Shown: positions 54,558 through 63,853, counted from the first letter of the stretch. The stretch: DNA of 64,000 bases from Cytophagales bacterium UBA2561 (GCA_002340355.1 DDLX01000008.1:12119-76118); one strand, 5' to 3'. Program-made: numbers and translations. Notes: generated by a model not told the origin, from the sequence alone.

Positions 54558-54646
54558 AATACCTTTTGCTGTTGCTTGTACCCTCAGGAAATTAGATATT
54601 TTTTCATCAAATTTTCATCAAAAAATAAATTATAATTTGTACAAAA

Positions 54647-54680
54647 ATCCCTCGTAAGATTTTTAAGTCTTATGAGGGAT
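54647..54680. terminator. Bidirectional hairpin, GRAM-like gene / WG gene
   Basis: ATCCCTC-G-TAAGA pairs with TCTTA-T-GAGGGAT around a short AT loop (54647-54680), in the convergent gap, followed by AT-rich tails on both strands. Confidence 0.8.
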
Positions 54681-54712
54681 AAAATATTATAAAGAGTAGG
54701 TATATTCTAATT

Positions 54713-55711
54713 TTAATTAGCTGGTTTCCAACGATAATTACCTTTGGTGTCAATATAACAAACTTTGTAATCATCGGCGGTCATCACCCGTGCCAAACCA
54801 TCTCGAAAGCTGTCTCCCTGAGCAAATTGAGGTTTAATAATTTCGGTTCCAGCCTTATTAATGTATCCATATTTTCGGTTAATTTTTACTACCGCTAGTC
54901 CACCCGAAAAACCACCACAATAATCAAAGCGAGCAGGAATCACCATTTTCCCTTGTGTATTAATATAGCCCCATTTTCCACCTTTCTTAACGGCTGCTAA
55001 ACCTTCCGAAAAATCTGAAACACCTTCATAACTTCCTAAAGACCGAACCCCTTTTTTGTTAATGAAGTATTTTCCAACTACAGCATACCCATTGTGAAAA
55101 GTAGAAGCTTCTGCAAATTGAGGCTTAATAACGATATTTCCCTTCGTATCAATATACCCATATTTATAGCCCATTTGGGTCGGCTCTCCAAACATTGCCA
55201 AACCTTCTGAAAAAGTCGAAACATATTGAAATTTGGGCGGAATAACAAGTTGTCCTGCTTTATTGATAAAGCCCCATGAATTTCCTTTTTTCACAGCTGC
55301 CAAACCTGAGAAAAATCGCCAAGCCTCTTCGAATTGAGGTTTAATTACCATTCGTCCATAAGCATTAATATAGCCATATTTTCCACCTGATTTGACTAAT
55401 GCCAAACCTTCTGAGAAATCATAGGCATCAGGATACTGAACAGAAATGATTTCTTTGCCATCACCATTCAAGAATCCATATTTTCCAGCAATTTTAACTT
55501 TGGCAAAGCCATTCGTAAATTTCCAAGCATTATCATATTTAGGACGTACTTTTAAGACTCCATTCTTATAGATATAGCCATATTTTCCATCTTTTTTAAT
55601 CAAAAACAAGGCATTCTTAGATTGTTCGGTATGCCATGTAAAAGCAGTTAGGAGCATTAAGGCGAAAACAAGAAACGCCGTTCCAAGTGAAAAAACAGAT
55701 TTTAACTTCAT
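54713..55711 (-). CDS. WG-repeat protein
   Basis: The 332-residue product has an N-terminal signal or anchor segment (FLVFALMLLTAF) and about nine WG repeats. Each repeat has the form of GKYGYINxxGxxVIxPxFDxxxxFxxGLAxV, as in KDGKYGYIYKNG and GGKWGYINTQG. WG repeats are protein- or ligand-binding and common in Bacteroidota; the partner is unknown. It is probably extracytoplasmic. Its ATG overlaps the stop of a small upstream frame (55708-55899) by ATGA, but that frame is not convincing. Confidence 0.85.
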   Translation of the reverse strand: MKLKSVFSLGTAFLVFALMLLTAFTWHTEQSKNALFLIKKDGKYGYIYKNGVLKVRPKYDNAWKFTNGFAKVKIAGKYGFLNGDGKEIISVQYPDAYDFSEGLALVKSGGKYGYINAYGRMVIKPQFEEAWRFFSGLAAVKKGNSWGFINKAGQLVIPPKFQYVSTFSEGLAMFGEPTQMGYKYGYIDTKGNIVIKPQFAEASTFHNGYAVVGKYFINKKGVRSLGSYEGVSDFSEGLAAVKKGGKWGYINTQGKMVIPARFDYCGGFSGGLAVVKINRKYGYINKAGTEIIKPQFAQGDSFRDGLARVMTADDYKVCYIDTKGNYRWKPAN

Positions 55712-56172
55712 GCGACTTGAATAATATAATTATAGATTTTGACTTTAACTTTTTTTACAAACTTAGTGAATACATTGTTAGCTATATGGTTGGATTTTGT
55801 CCTCAAAACAGTTTCACTTTCCAGAAAGTTCGCTGCCTTTTGATAAACTATCTCGAAATGTGATAAAATTAAAATCCAACTCTCGAGAAGCATTTTCATT
55901 CAATCTGAGGTTGATTTAGATATATACGATACCATTTTATTTTGAATTTATCAAATTTTATATTCCTTTAAGCCATTAGAAAGGTTTTTAAACACCAAAA
56001 ATAATATTTATAATTTCTTTTTTCCTTACTATTTAGCATCAAAAAAAATTAACACACAATATAATCAGAACCTTAAATATTTATTTCAAGTAAAATATTA
56101 TCCTAATAAACTGAAAAGCAAGTTTTTGGGCTTGATCGAAAAGACCACATTAGTAGAGAATTTTATTTGCTA
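55712..56172. other. Intergenic region between WG gene and anti-sigma pair
   Basis: This AT-rich gap of roughly 460 bases precedes the hairpin at 56173. It must hold the WG gene promoter, but no TAnnTTTG box with spacing was found. Only a small, low-quality minus-strand frame is present. Confidence 0.4.
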
Positions 56173-56216
56173 AATCATGATTTGTAAATCAGATTTGGAG
56201 TCAAATCATTGTGATT
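56173..56216 (-). terminator. Probable terminator of the STAS/anti-sigma operon
   Basis: AATCA-ATTTG arms (56173-56184) pair with CAAATCA-TGATT arms (to 56216), 38 bases past the anti-sigma factor stop. The stem is interrupted by small bulges, so support is moderate. Confidence 0.45.
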
Positions 56217-56253
56217 ATATTCACAGATTTAATGAATTTGGGGTAAGAAAAGA

Positions 56254-56682
56254 TTAATTAGCAGAATTCGGAGGAAAATGTTTATATAAACGACAAATAT
56301 TGTGAGTACCATCACGCTCAAATTGAATATCATCCATAATTTTCTTGACAAGAATCAAACCAATTCCTCCACTTTGGCGATTTTTAATCACCTCTTGCAT
56401 ATCAGGAGTTTGATATTCGGCAACATTAAAAGTATCATCGGCATCATCATGAATTTCGAATACAAAACGATTATTCTGATTTTGTATCCGAACTTCAATC
56501 GAATTATCAGGATTACAGGAGTGAGAATGAATCATTAAATTAGCACACAATTCATCGACTGCTAAGACCATCATATTTGCCTCAACAGGTGAAATTAAAT
56601 ATCCCAATAAAACCCGTTCTACAAACTGGCGAACTTTCTTGAGGTTATTTTTTTTGCATGGAACCTCGATGCTGTATATCAT
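56254..56682 (-). CDS. Anti-sigma-factor-type serine kinase (HATPase_c_2)
   Basis: A 142-residue protein consisting of one GHKL ATPase domain of the RsbW/SpoIIAB kind. The N box reads VDELCANLMIHSH (E44, N48), followed by FEIHDDADDTFN and the G2 loop SGGIGLILVKKIMDDIQFE. It would phosphorylate a STAS antagonist. The ATG directly follows the stop of the STAS gene, the order found in classical spoIIAA-spoIIAB pairs. No sigma factor gene lies next to it, so the target could instead be another regulator. Acts in the cytoplasm. Confidence 0.87.
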   Translation of the reverse strand: MIYSIEVPCKKNNLKKVRQFVERVLLGYLISPVEANMMVLAVDELCANLMIHSHSCNPDNSIEVRIQNQNNRFVFEIHDDADDTFNVAEYQTPDMQEVIKNRQSGGIGLILVKKIMDDIQFERDGTHNICRLYKHFPPNSAN

Positions 56683-57018
56683 TTAATCTAAGTGGTTTTT
56701 AGCTTCTTCTTTCGTAACCTTAATTGGGATTAGACGATCAAGCCCCAAAATTTGAAAGACATTGAGTACTTTTTCACTCATACCAAACAGTGCAATTTGC
56801 GTACCTGTTTCTTCGCATTCATCTAACCGTGAGGTTAATACACCAATTCCTGGAGAAGAAATATAATGTAATTTTTGACAATCAATCAAGATATATTTGT
56901 TGTCATTCTGAAAGGCTTCCTCCAAGGCATTATCCATCATGATCGAGGAACTGGCATCTAAATCACCATCTACGGCGATAATATAGTATTGTTCTTCTTG
57001 AGAAACGGTTACTTCCAT
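56683..57018 (-). CDS. STAS-domain anti-sigma factor antagonist
   Basis: A 111-residue single-domain protein. The stretch LIDCQKLHYISSPGIGVLTSRL contains the serine (S55 by alignment with the SSxG region of SpoIIAA) that a partner kinase phosphorylates. EVTVSQEEQYYIIAVDGDLDASSS begins the fold. Dephosphorylation by a SpoIIE-type phosphatase would release it to bind the kinase. It is the first gene of the two-gene unit; two SpoIIE phosphatases in this window are possible partners. Confidence 0.86.
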   Translation of the reverse strand: MEVTVSQEEQYYIIAVDGDLDASSSIMMDNALEEAFQNDNKYILIDCQKLHYISSPGIGVLTSRLDECEETGTQIALFGMSEKVLNVFQILGLDRLIPIKVTKEEAKNHLD

Positions 57019-57157
57019 TTTCTTGATACGAATGTTAAATAAAGATAGTTTGCAATTGATTTAATTTTTTGTGACTATTTTATTTAAACCCATAAAATTC
57101 ATTATTTTTTTATGGGTTTAAATTTTCTAAAAAAGATCTTGATCTAAAATGATTTTA

Positions 57158-60115
57158 TTATTTTTTTAAAGCATTCCAAAGTACTTCCAGAGCATGCAAG
57201 GCAGTTCGACTCGTTCCATCCTTGATTTGATGCCGACAAGATGTACCTGATGCTACAATGATCACTTCTTCAGACTGTTGCCGAACAGTAGGAAAGAGTA
57301 CTAACTCGCCAATTTGCATCGAAACATCATAATTTTCAGCCTCATAACCAAATGAACCTGCCATTCCGCAACAACCTGAAGGAATGAGTTGAACTTCATA
57401 ATTTTTAGGCAAGGTAAGCATCTTTTTGGTAAAAACTAAGGATGAAAGGGATTTTTGATGGCAATGCCCATGTACCTTCAATAATTTTTTTTCATCCGTA
57501 AATTGAGCCGAAGTAATATGCCCTGCCATTCGTTCATTGGCAATAAATTCATCCATTAAAAAGGTATTTTCGGCGATAGTTTCGGCATCTTTTCGCAAAT
57601 AATCAGGTACTAAGTTCAAATATTCATCCCGAAAAGTCAAAATTGCAGAAGGCTCTATACCAACTAAGGGACTCTCTGGCGTAATTTTCCCTCTTAGTAA
57701 TTCGACATTCCGAATCGCAATTTGCTGAGCTTTTCGAACCAAACCCTTTGATAAATAGGTTCTTCCACTTTCAACCGTTAAAGGAAGTAAAACTTTATAA
57801 TCTAATTTTTCTAGTAACTGAAATGCCTTCATTCCAATTGGCGTATCATTGTAATCGGTAAATTCATCCGCAAAAAGATAGACTTTTCGAGCTTCTTTAT
57901 TTGGAGAATGTTTAAGCATAAACTCTTTTTTATACCATTTTCTCAGCGTGGTTTTATGCAATAAAGGAAATGAGCGTTCCGAAGCAATTCCCATCACTTC
58001 TTTAGCAAAAGAAGAAGTAAGTGAATTTGAAAAAACAGCATTATAAAGTGAAGGAACAATGGCTCCTAAACGACTATTCTGTGCAAATTCAGAAATCATT
58101 TTTGTTCGAAATGGAACCCCATTTTCATCGTAATAATGTTGTAAAAATTCGGCTTTGAATTTTGCCATATCAATGTTCGAAGGACATTCCGATTTACATC
58201 CCTTACAAGACAAGCACAACTTCATGACTTTGTAAATTTCATCATGAGCAAAGCGATTTCTTTTATTAGAATGTGTCAAAAATTCCCGTAAAACATTCGC
58301 GCGGGCACGAGTAGTATCTTTCTCATTTTTAGTAGCCATATAGCTCGGACACATTGTACCACCAGCCAGATGAGTCTTCCGACAATCTGCCGAACCGTTA
58401 CATTTCTCAACTGCTCGAACGATGCCTTTATCCTCATTAAAATTAAATATAGTCTTAATCTCTGGGGTAATATCTTCGGGGTCATTCCGAAGTGAAGTAT
58501 CCATTGGAGGAGTGTCCGTAATTTTACCTGGGTTGAAGATATTTTGAGGGTCAAAAGTTTGCTTTATTTCCTTAAAAAGTGCATAATTTTTCTCACCTAC
58601 CATATAGGGAATAAATTCTCCTCGAAGTCGTCCATCACCATGTTCCCCACTCAATGAGCCTTTATATTTTTTGACTAAGGTTGCAATTTCTTCAGCAATC
58701 GTTCGGAAAAGTTTCAAACCCTCTTTTGACTTCAAATTAATGATTGGTCGAAGATGTAATTCACCTGAACCTGCATGAGCATAATGAACACAATATAAAT
58801 TGTATTTTTTTAGTATAATATTAAAATCTCTAATATAATCAGGTAGATCTTGAACATCTACTGCCGTATCTTCAATGACAGGAGGAGTAGTTGCATCACC
58901 CTTTATATTGGACAATAAACCTAAACCAGCTTTTCGTAAATTCCAGACTTTTTTGGAATCGCTACCTGTAACCAAAGGAAAATGATAGCCTAAATTTTTA
59001 GCTCTCATTTCCGCTTCCATTTTTGCGGAAACTTCTTCTAATTCGGCTCTGGTTTCACGAGCAAAAGCCACCACCAAGATAGCTGCGGGATCTCCTTCGA
59101 CAAAAAAGCGATTTTTTTGTTGTTCAAGATTTGCCTTTGTACATTCCAGTACATAATGATCCATTAATTCACAAGCATAAGGTTCATATTGTAAAGCAAT
59201 TAAATTGGCTCGTAAAGCTTCATCTACTGTGTTAAAATGTACACAAGAAAGACCAATTTCTTTTGGTGGCAAATCATTGACATTAAGTACAATTTCGGTC
59301 AGAATAGCAAGAGTTCCTTCTGAGCCTGCTATCAATTTACAGAAATTAAATTCCTCTCGTTGAACTCCATTTTTTGGATTGAATGGCTGGGTCTCCAGTA
59401 ACAAATCCAAGGCATATCCCGTATTGCGCCGAGGAATACTTATTTTCGGGAATTTCTCTCGAATTTCGGTTTGATTCTCAGGATTTGAAAGGATTTTCTG
59501 AGCTGTTTTATAGATGTTTGTTTCGAGCGGACTAATCGTATTTTTTCCATCACATTTTTCCTGAAATTCATCATCTGTAAGTGCCTCAAACTCAATTTCT
59601 GAACCATCCGACAAAAAACCTTTTACTTTTATGAGATGGTCACGAGTACTGCCATATTTGACCGAATTTGAACCACAAGAATTATTACCCACCATGCCAC
59701 CAATCATCGCACGATTAGCCGTAGAAGTTTCAGGACCAAAATATAAATTGTATTTTTTTAAGAATCGGTTAAGTTCATCCCGAACCACTCCCGGTTGAAC
59801 TGTAACTTGTTTTTTTTCGGTATCAATGTCTAAAATGCTTGTGAAATATTTAGAGATATCTACAACAATTCCATCTCCTACAACTTGTCCTGCCAAAGAA
59901 GTTCCTGCAGTACGAGGAATTAACGAGGTGTCGTGTTTTTGTGCAAATTCAATAAGTATTTTGAGATCGTTATTATTTTTAGGAAAGGTAACTGCTAGCG
60001 GCATTTCTCGATAAGCCGAAGCATCTGTAGCATATAGAGTACGTAAGGTTTTATCAAAAAATAAATCTCCTTCTAGGGAAGACTGTAATGCGGAAAGGTG
60101 TTTGTCAGTGATCAT
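57158..60115 (-). CDS. YdiJ-type FAD-binding and Fe-S oxidoreductase
   Basis: A 985-residue fusion. An N-terminal FAD_binding_4 domain (IPRTAGTSLAGQVVGDGIVVD, MIGGMVGNNSCGSNSVKYG) and an FAD-oxidase C domain ending in GELHLRP and SGEHGDGR are followed by a ferredoxin-like domain. That domain has CNGSADCRKTH..MCPS and CLSCKGCKSECPSN clusters. The CCG domains come last (HGHCHQKSL, SGCCGMAGSFGYE). It resembles D-2-hydroxyglutarate/D-lactate dehydrogenases that pass electrons to the quinone pool from the cytoplasmic membrane; the substrate is not decided here. Full length, no frameshift. Confidence 0.9.
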   Translation of the reverse strand: MITDKHLSALQSSLEGDLFFDKTLRTLYATDASAYREMPLAVTFPKNNNDLKILIEFAQKHDTSLIPRTAGTSLAGQVVGDGIVVDISKYFTSILDIDTEKKQVTVQPGVVRDELNRFLKKYNLYFGPETSTANRAMIGGMVGNNSCGSNSVKYGSTRDHLIKVKGFLSDGSEIEFEALTDDEFQEKCDGKNTISPLETNIYKTAQKILSNPENQTEIREKFPKISIPRRNTGYALDLLLETQPFNPKNGVQREEFNFCKLIAGSEGTLAILTEIVLNVNDLPPKEIGLSCVHFNTVDEALRANLIALQYEPYACELMDHYVLECTKANLEQQKNRFFVEGDPAAILVVAFARETRAELEEVSAKMEAEMRAKNLGYHFPLVTGSDSKKVWNLRKAGLGLLSNIKGDATTPPVIEDTAVDVQDLPDYIRDFNIILKKYNLYCVHYAHAGSGELHLRPIINLKSKEGLKLFRTIAEEIATLVKKYKGSLSGEHGDGRLRGEFIPYMVGEKNYALFKEIKQTFDPQNIFNPGKITDTPPMDTSLRNDPEDITPEIKTIFNFNEDKGIVRAVEKCNGSADCRKTHLAGGTMCPSYMATKNEKDTTRARANVLREFLTHSNKRNRFAHDEIYKVMKLCLSCKGCKSECPSNIDMAKFKAEFLQHYYDENGVPFRTKMISEFAQNSRLGAIVPSLYNAVFSNSLTSSFAKEVMGIASERSFPLLHKTTLRKWYKKEFMLKHSPNKEARKVYLFADEFTDYNDTPIGMKAFQLLEKLDYKVLLPLTVESGRTYLSKGLVRKAQQIAIRNVELLRGKITPESPLVGIEPSAILTFRDEYLNLVPDYLRKDAETIAENTFLMDEFIANERMAGHITSAQFTDEKKLLKVHGHCHQKSLSSLVFTKKMLTLPKNYEVQLIPSGCCGMAGSFGYEAENYDVSMQIGELVLFPTVRQQSEEVIIVASGTSCRHQIKDGTSRTALHALEVLWNALKK

Positions 60116-60142
60116 TTCAGAAACATTTTTTGAAGTTTTTTA

Positions 60143-60150
60143 CAAAGATA
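60143..60150 (-). promoter_or_regulatory. -7 box TATCTTTG upstream of the YdiJ-type gene
   Basis: The minus-strand octamer TATCTTTG matches TAnnTTTG, 27 bases before the ATG. No TTG partner was found at the usual spacing. Confidence 0.4.
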
Positions 60151-60487
60151 CTTGCTTTTTAGATGAAACTTAGTGCATCATACCGAGTTTCATAGAATAC
60201 CAATTGAGAATTAAAGATACACCTCATTATTCATCTAATCTATTTATAATTATGAATCAAAAATACTGGTAAAAGTCACTAAAAAAAATATAACAAGAAC
60301 TATTAATGATAAATAGTGTTTAAATTAAAAGTCACATCATTTTATGACATTTAATTTTCGTAATTTGGTATTTATTCATCTCAAAAAGATACTCAGAAAT
60401 GAGTATATCAGCCAGACTGTATCATTTTAACAATAACTTACATAAGTTTTATACCTAAATTTTATGACCAAAAACTAAGACCATTTT
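60151..60487. other. Divergent intergenic region, YdiJ-type gene / PrkA-like gene
   Basis: Roughly 335 AT-rich bases. I found no coding frame, RNA gene or clear operator. TTTTATGAC recurs near the PrkA-like start (60341, 60461 and 60485) as a short direct repeat of unknown meaning. Confidence 0.4.
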
Positions 60488-62770
60488 ATGACGCAAGAAC
60501 CCGAAAAACTCTCCCTTCGTTCTGTACCACAAGAGCAAAGTACAGGTGCTTTAACCAATCTTAGTAATAAACTGAAAGCCAAAGAGATGCGCCGCCCAAT
60601 GACTTTCCAAAAATTTTTGGACATGGCAGCACGAAAGCCTGAATTGGTCTTTCGGAATATTTTTCAGTTTTTCTATGATATGATTCATCATTATGTCCAT
60701 GAGGTCAAAATTGATGAAGCAGATACTACAAAAATTGGATTTAGTAATTATGATTTCACAGGATTATTTCAAAAAAGTACGGATGACCCTTTCTTTTCTG
60801 ATAAATTATTTGCGTCTCGGTTCATGTCTTTAGTCAATGGATTAACTAAAGGAACTCAAGTCAATCGTATTTTTTTATTTGAAGGACCTCCAGGGAGTGG
60901 GAAAAGTACATTTATGAACAATCTCTTTCTGAAAATGGAAGAATATAGCAAAACTCCTGCAGGAACAATGTACACTTCCTTTTGGCGATTGGATGTAGAG
61001 CGATTAGGCGGTTTGCAAGTGGTCGAAAAAGCCTTAGCCAATGGCGAAAGTGAAGTTTCTTCCTTCAATTTGGCAATGGATTCGAGTCGAAAATATGTCG
61101 AATTTGAATGTCCCAACCGTGACCATCCCATTTTACAAGTTCCCAAAGATTATCGCCGTAGATTTTTGGATGAGTTGATTCCCAATGGTGATTTTAAACG
61201 AAAATTATTTAATAACAAAGAATATGAGTGGGTACACAAAGAAAATACGTGCAGTATTTGCACTTCAATTTATGATACTTTGTTGGAAGAACTAAACGAC
61301 CCTATGGAGGTTTTCGAGATGCTCTATGTTCGTAAAGCTCAGTTTAACAGGCAGTTTGGAACAGGAATTAGTGTTTACAACCCTGGCGATCCCTATGTCA
61401 ATGTTCCTATCAAAAATCCACAATTACAAGGGGTTTTGAATGCACTGTTCAAAAATGATTCGGTCAACTTTTTGTATTCGGGACTGGCTCGAACCAATAA
61501 CGGCGTTTTTGCTTTGATGGATATTAAGGAAAATAACATCAAACGACTGATGAATTTACATGGCATTATTAGTGATGGGGTGCATAAAGTCGAACACATC
61601 GAAGAACGAATTAAATCTTTATTTGTTGGTTTGGTCAATCCTGCCGATAAAAAACATTACGAAAGTGTTCCCTCTTTTCGAGATAGGGTTGTAACAGTTA
61701 ATGTGCCTTATGTTTTAGATTATAATACTGAAGTTGCCATTTACAAAAACAAATTTGGACGAAATATTACGAACAAGTTCTTACCCAGAGTTTTAGATAA
61801 TGTGGCTAAAATTATTCTTTCGTCTCGTCTAAGTTCTGAGTCACCTGAGATTAAGGCTTGGCTACGAAATTCGCACCGTTACAGCAAATATATGGATAAA
61901 AATTTCATGTTATTAAAAATGGAAATTTATGCGGGACATATTCCAGATTGGCTTTCAGATGAAGATCTGAAACGTTTGGATAAACGAACGATGCGAAAAA
62001 TTCTAAAATCTTCACAATCAGAAGGGAACAAAGGTTTTTCAGGACGGCAGACCATTGATATTTTTGGCAATTTATTGACTAAATATACTTCAGATGATAA
62101 AACTAAATTAATTCGAATGGATAAGGTTATTTCCTTTTTTAGAAAAAATGAGGAACTCAACCGCAAAATCCCACATGGATTTTTGGATTCTATTGAGGGA
62201 ATGTATGATTATAATGTGTTACAGGAGGTTAAGGAAGCGATTTATTCCTACAATGAAAATCACATTTCGAAAGATATTCAAAACTATTTATTTGCCATTA
62301 ATTTTGAGAATGGAGAAGAAATTCGGAATCCTTATACAGGTGATGTATTGAATATCAATGAAGAAATTTTCCGAGATTTTGAAATGATTTTTCTGGGAAC
62401 TCGTTCGACTGTTCGGGAACGCCGTTCATTCCGAGCGGATATCCATTCCCAGTACATTGCCAAAACTTTATCCCAAGAAATTAATTTGCAAGGCAAAAAT
62501 ATTCTTGAAACCGAGCAACATCAGGCACTTTTTGAGAAATATACCCGTAATCTCAAAGAAAATGCACTTGCACCGTATTTGAATAATGAAAATTTTCGCC
62601 GTGCGATACAAGACTACAATACAGATGCTTTCAAAACCTATGATAATCGCTTGCGCCGTGATGTGAAATTGTTAATTAATAATTTGACTAGTAAATTTAA
62701 ATATACCCTCGAAAGTGCCAAACAAGTCAGTCTCTATGTTTTGGATAAGAAATTAACGGATAAATACTAA
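60488..62770 (+). CDS. PrkA-like P-loop ATPase / serine kinase family protein
   Basis: A 760-residue cytoplasmic protein. The core has MTFQKFLDMAARKPELVFRNIFQFFYDMI, Walker A FEGPPGSGKST (about 131-141), a CxxC pair (C255, C258), and NGVFALMDIKENNIKRL, followed by VPYVLDYNTEVAIYKNKFG, as in AAA_PrkA-domain proteins. The C-terminal helical part (residues about 520-760) is less clear. PrkA-type kinases normally sit with a YeaH/DUF444 gene and SpoVR; neither follows here. It ends in two hairpins. Confidence 0.75.
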   Translation: MTQEPEKLSLRSVPQEQSTGALTNLSNKLKAKEMRRPMTFQKFLDMAARKPELVFRNIFQFFYDMIHHYVHEVKIDEADTTKIGFSNYDFTGLFQKSTDDPFFSDKLFASRFMSLVNGLTKGTQVNRIFLFEGPPGSGKSTFMNNLFLKMEEYSKTPAGTMYTSFWRLDVERLGGLQVVEKALANGESEVSSFNLAMDSSRKYVEFECPNRDHPILQVPKDYRRRFLDELIPNGDFKRKLFNNKEYEWVHKENTCSICTSIYDTLLEELNDPMEVFEMLYVRKAQFNRQFGTGISVYNPGDPYVNVPIKNPQLQGVLNALFKNDSVNFLYSGLARTNNGVFALMDIKENNIKRLMNLHGIISDGVHKVEHIEERIKSLFVGLVNPADKKHYESVPSFRDRVVTVNVPYVLDYNTEVAIYKNKFGRNITNKFLPRVLDNVAKIILSSRLSSESPEIKAWLRNSHRYSKYMDKNFMLLKMEIYAGHIPDWLSDEDLKRLDKRTMRKILKSSQSEGNKGFSGRQTIDIFGNLLTKYTSDDKTKLIRMDKVISFFRKNEELNRKIPHGFLDSIEGMYDYNVLQEVKEAIYSYNENHISKDIQNYLFAINFENGEEIRNPYTGDVLNINEEIFRDFEMIFLGTRSTVRERRSFRADIHSQYIAKTLSQEINLQGKNILETEQHQALFEKYTRNLKENALAPYLNNENFRRAIQDYNTDAFKTYDNRLRRDVKLLINNLTSKFKYTLESAKQVSLYVLDKKLTDKY

Positions 62771-62790
62771 TTTTAATCAGATAGGATTTT

Positions 62791-62843
62791 TACTTGTATT
62801 TTTATAAATAAATCTTAATCAAATAATTATAAAAATACAAGTA
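62791..62843 (+). terminator. Long inverted repeat after the PrkA-like gene
   Basis: A perfect 17-base inverted repeat (TACTTGTATTTTTATAA, 62791-62807, with 62827-62843) around a 19-base loop lies 20 bases past the stop. It is AT-rich and could terminate transcription or mark an element edge. Confidence 0.55.
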
Positions 62844-62860
62844 ACTGTTTTTAACGGTCT

Positions 62861-62887
62861 GTGTAGCGGGCGCATGAACTGCTACAC
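62861..62887. terminator. Hairpin between the PrkA-like and SLATT-like genes
   Basis: GTGTAGC (62861-62867) pairs with GCTACAC (62881-62887) in the convergent gap, with a T-rich stretch on the plus side. A second hairpin beside the long inverted repeat. Confidence 0.5.
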
Positions 62888-62904
62888 TTTGTTTCTTTCC
62901 CTAT

Positions 62905-63396
62905 TCATTTTTCTAATCTTATATTTTCCCATTCTTGGTGAACATTATCCCAAATTTTCATCAATTCTTCAGAAAACAATTTAACTCTTTCATCTGGATT
63001 CAGGTTTACGTATTTATCTGCTTCTTGAACATAAAGAAATCTTTCTCTTTGAAATTTTTGACTCGCTGTCCTATTATAAACCCAATCTTTTTGAGCGTTA
63101 GTAATACTCAATAAAGTGGTTAAAACTGTTGCAATAATGCTTATTGACGGAATTATCCATTTTAACGCAAACCAATCATATGCAAGATTTAGAAAAGCTA
63201 ATATTGTTACAATCGAAATTGAGATGACACTTGTAAATCTGAATACTTTATATAACTTTTTTATTCTTGTTGCTTTTTGTCCGAAATGATTTATTAGGTA
63301 ATTTGCCAATTCCAAGGCATTTGAAAATTTATCTTCGCCGTTGAAATCATAAATTCGTTTCTTGATTTGTTCTTCTAAATTTTTAATTTCTGACAT
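62905..63396 (-). CDS. SLATT/DUF4231-like two-helix membrane protein
   Basis: The 163-residue product has an N-terminal charged helix, two adjacent transmembrane helices (about 54-74 and 80-98: VISISIVTILAFLNLAYDW and WIIPSISIIATVLTTLLSI), then the conserved cytoplasmic helix NAQKDWVYNRTASQKFQRERFLY and a C-terminal helix. This follows the SLATT/DUF4231 plan, whose members are predicted membrane effectors in phage-defence or conflict systems and often accompany a nucleotidyltransferase. No partner gene is visible on the upstream side; a repeat copy lies 170 bases upstream. Confidence 0.68.
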   Translation of the reverse strand: MSEIKNLEEQIKKRIYDFNGEDKFSNALELANYLINHFGQKATRIKKLYKVFRFTSVISISIVTILAFLNLAYDWFALKWIIPSISIIATVLTTLLSITNAQKDWVYNRTASQKFQRERFLYVQEADKYVNLNPDERVKLFSEELMKIWDNVHQEWENIRLEK

Positions 63397-63567
63397 CTTA
63401 TTTATTAATAATAATTAATTCTATTCTTTCTTTTTGAAGTGCAATTTCATCACTTATTAACAATAATTTTTTTGTTTCCTTCTAGGTTGCCTAATTTCTA
63501 TATCAATTTGGTCAATTCTTGATTTGATTTGTTCTTTCATCTTTTTCTTTTTTTCATGGAAGGGAAT

Positions 63568-63669
63568 GCCTAAATATACGTATTGTGGATATTTTTCCAT
63601 TATAAAGTTGATATAATTTTCGATAAATACAAAAGGATAGCACTTTGGTATTGTAAATCAAAAAGTTAT
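63568..63669. repeat. Interspersed repeat R, copy 2
   Basis: Matches copy 1 (29661-29768): GTGGATATTTTTCCATTA core, then a spacer of about 40 diverged bases and TATTGTAAATC-AAAAGTTAT. It lies upstream of the SLATT-like gene. Confidence 0.6.
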
Positions 63670-63711
63670 CAATACACTTACACAACTGAAGATATCAGCG
63701 ACTCAATTGCG

Positions 63712-63736
63712 TTTTACAAAAATTTTTAAACAATCT
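63712..63736. repeat. Terminal fragment of the MITE-like repeat
   Basis: The reverse complement reads AGATTGTTTAAAAATTTTTG, matching the left end of copies A and B (AGAGGTTGTTTAAAAATTT); beyond it the sequence diverges. Confidence 0.5.
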
Positions 63737-63763
63737 ATTAATACCAATCTGTATTTTGGAGAC

Positions 63764-63788
63764 TTGCCAAATTTTCAAAAATTGGCAA
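63764..63788. terminator. Possible terminator near the window end
   Basis: TTGCCAA and TTGGCAA flank a T/A-rich loop; it could terminate the partial gene at the edge. Weak support. Confidence 0.35.
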
Positions 63789-63853
63789 ACCTTTACCTCA
63801 GAAGGTCTTGCCTAAAAATGAATTCCATGTTTTTGATTCATCGATTGCTATAA

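Larger units (their letters stand above)
63397..63853. other. Accessory intergenic stretch with repeats and a small frame
   Basis: Contains the second copy of repeat R, a terminal fragment of the MITE (63712-63736), and an inverted repeat TTGCCAA/TTGGCAA near 63764-63788. A small minus-strand frame (63475-63558, about 27 codons, MKEQIKSRIDQIDIEI) ends inside the region and may be a remnant. No complete gene was found. Confidence 0.45.

Noticed and set aside
55708..55899. Minus-strand frame of 63 codons whose stop overlaps the WG gene start by ATGA
   Set aside because: The overlap is suggestive of coupling, but the product has no recognisable features and no promoter or conservation can be judged.
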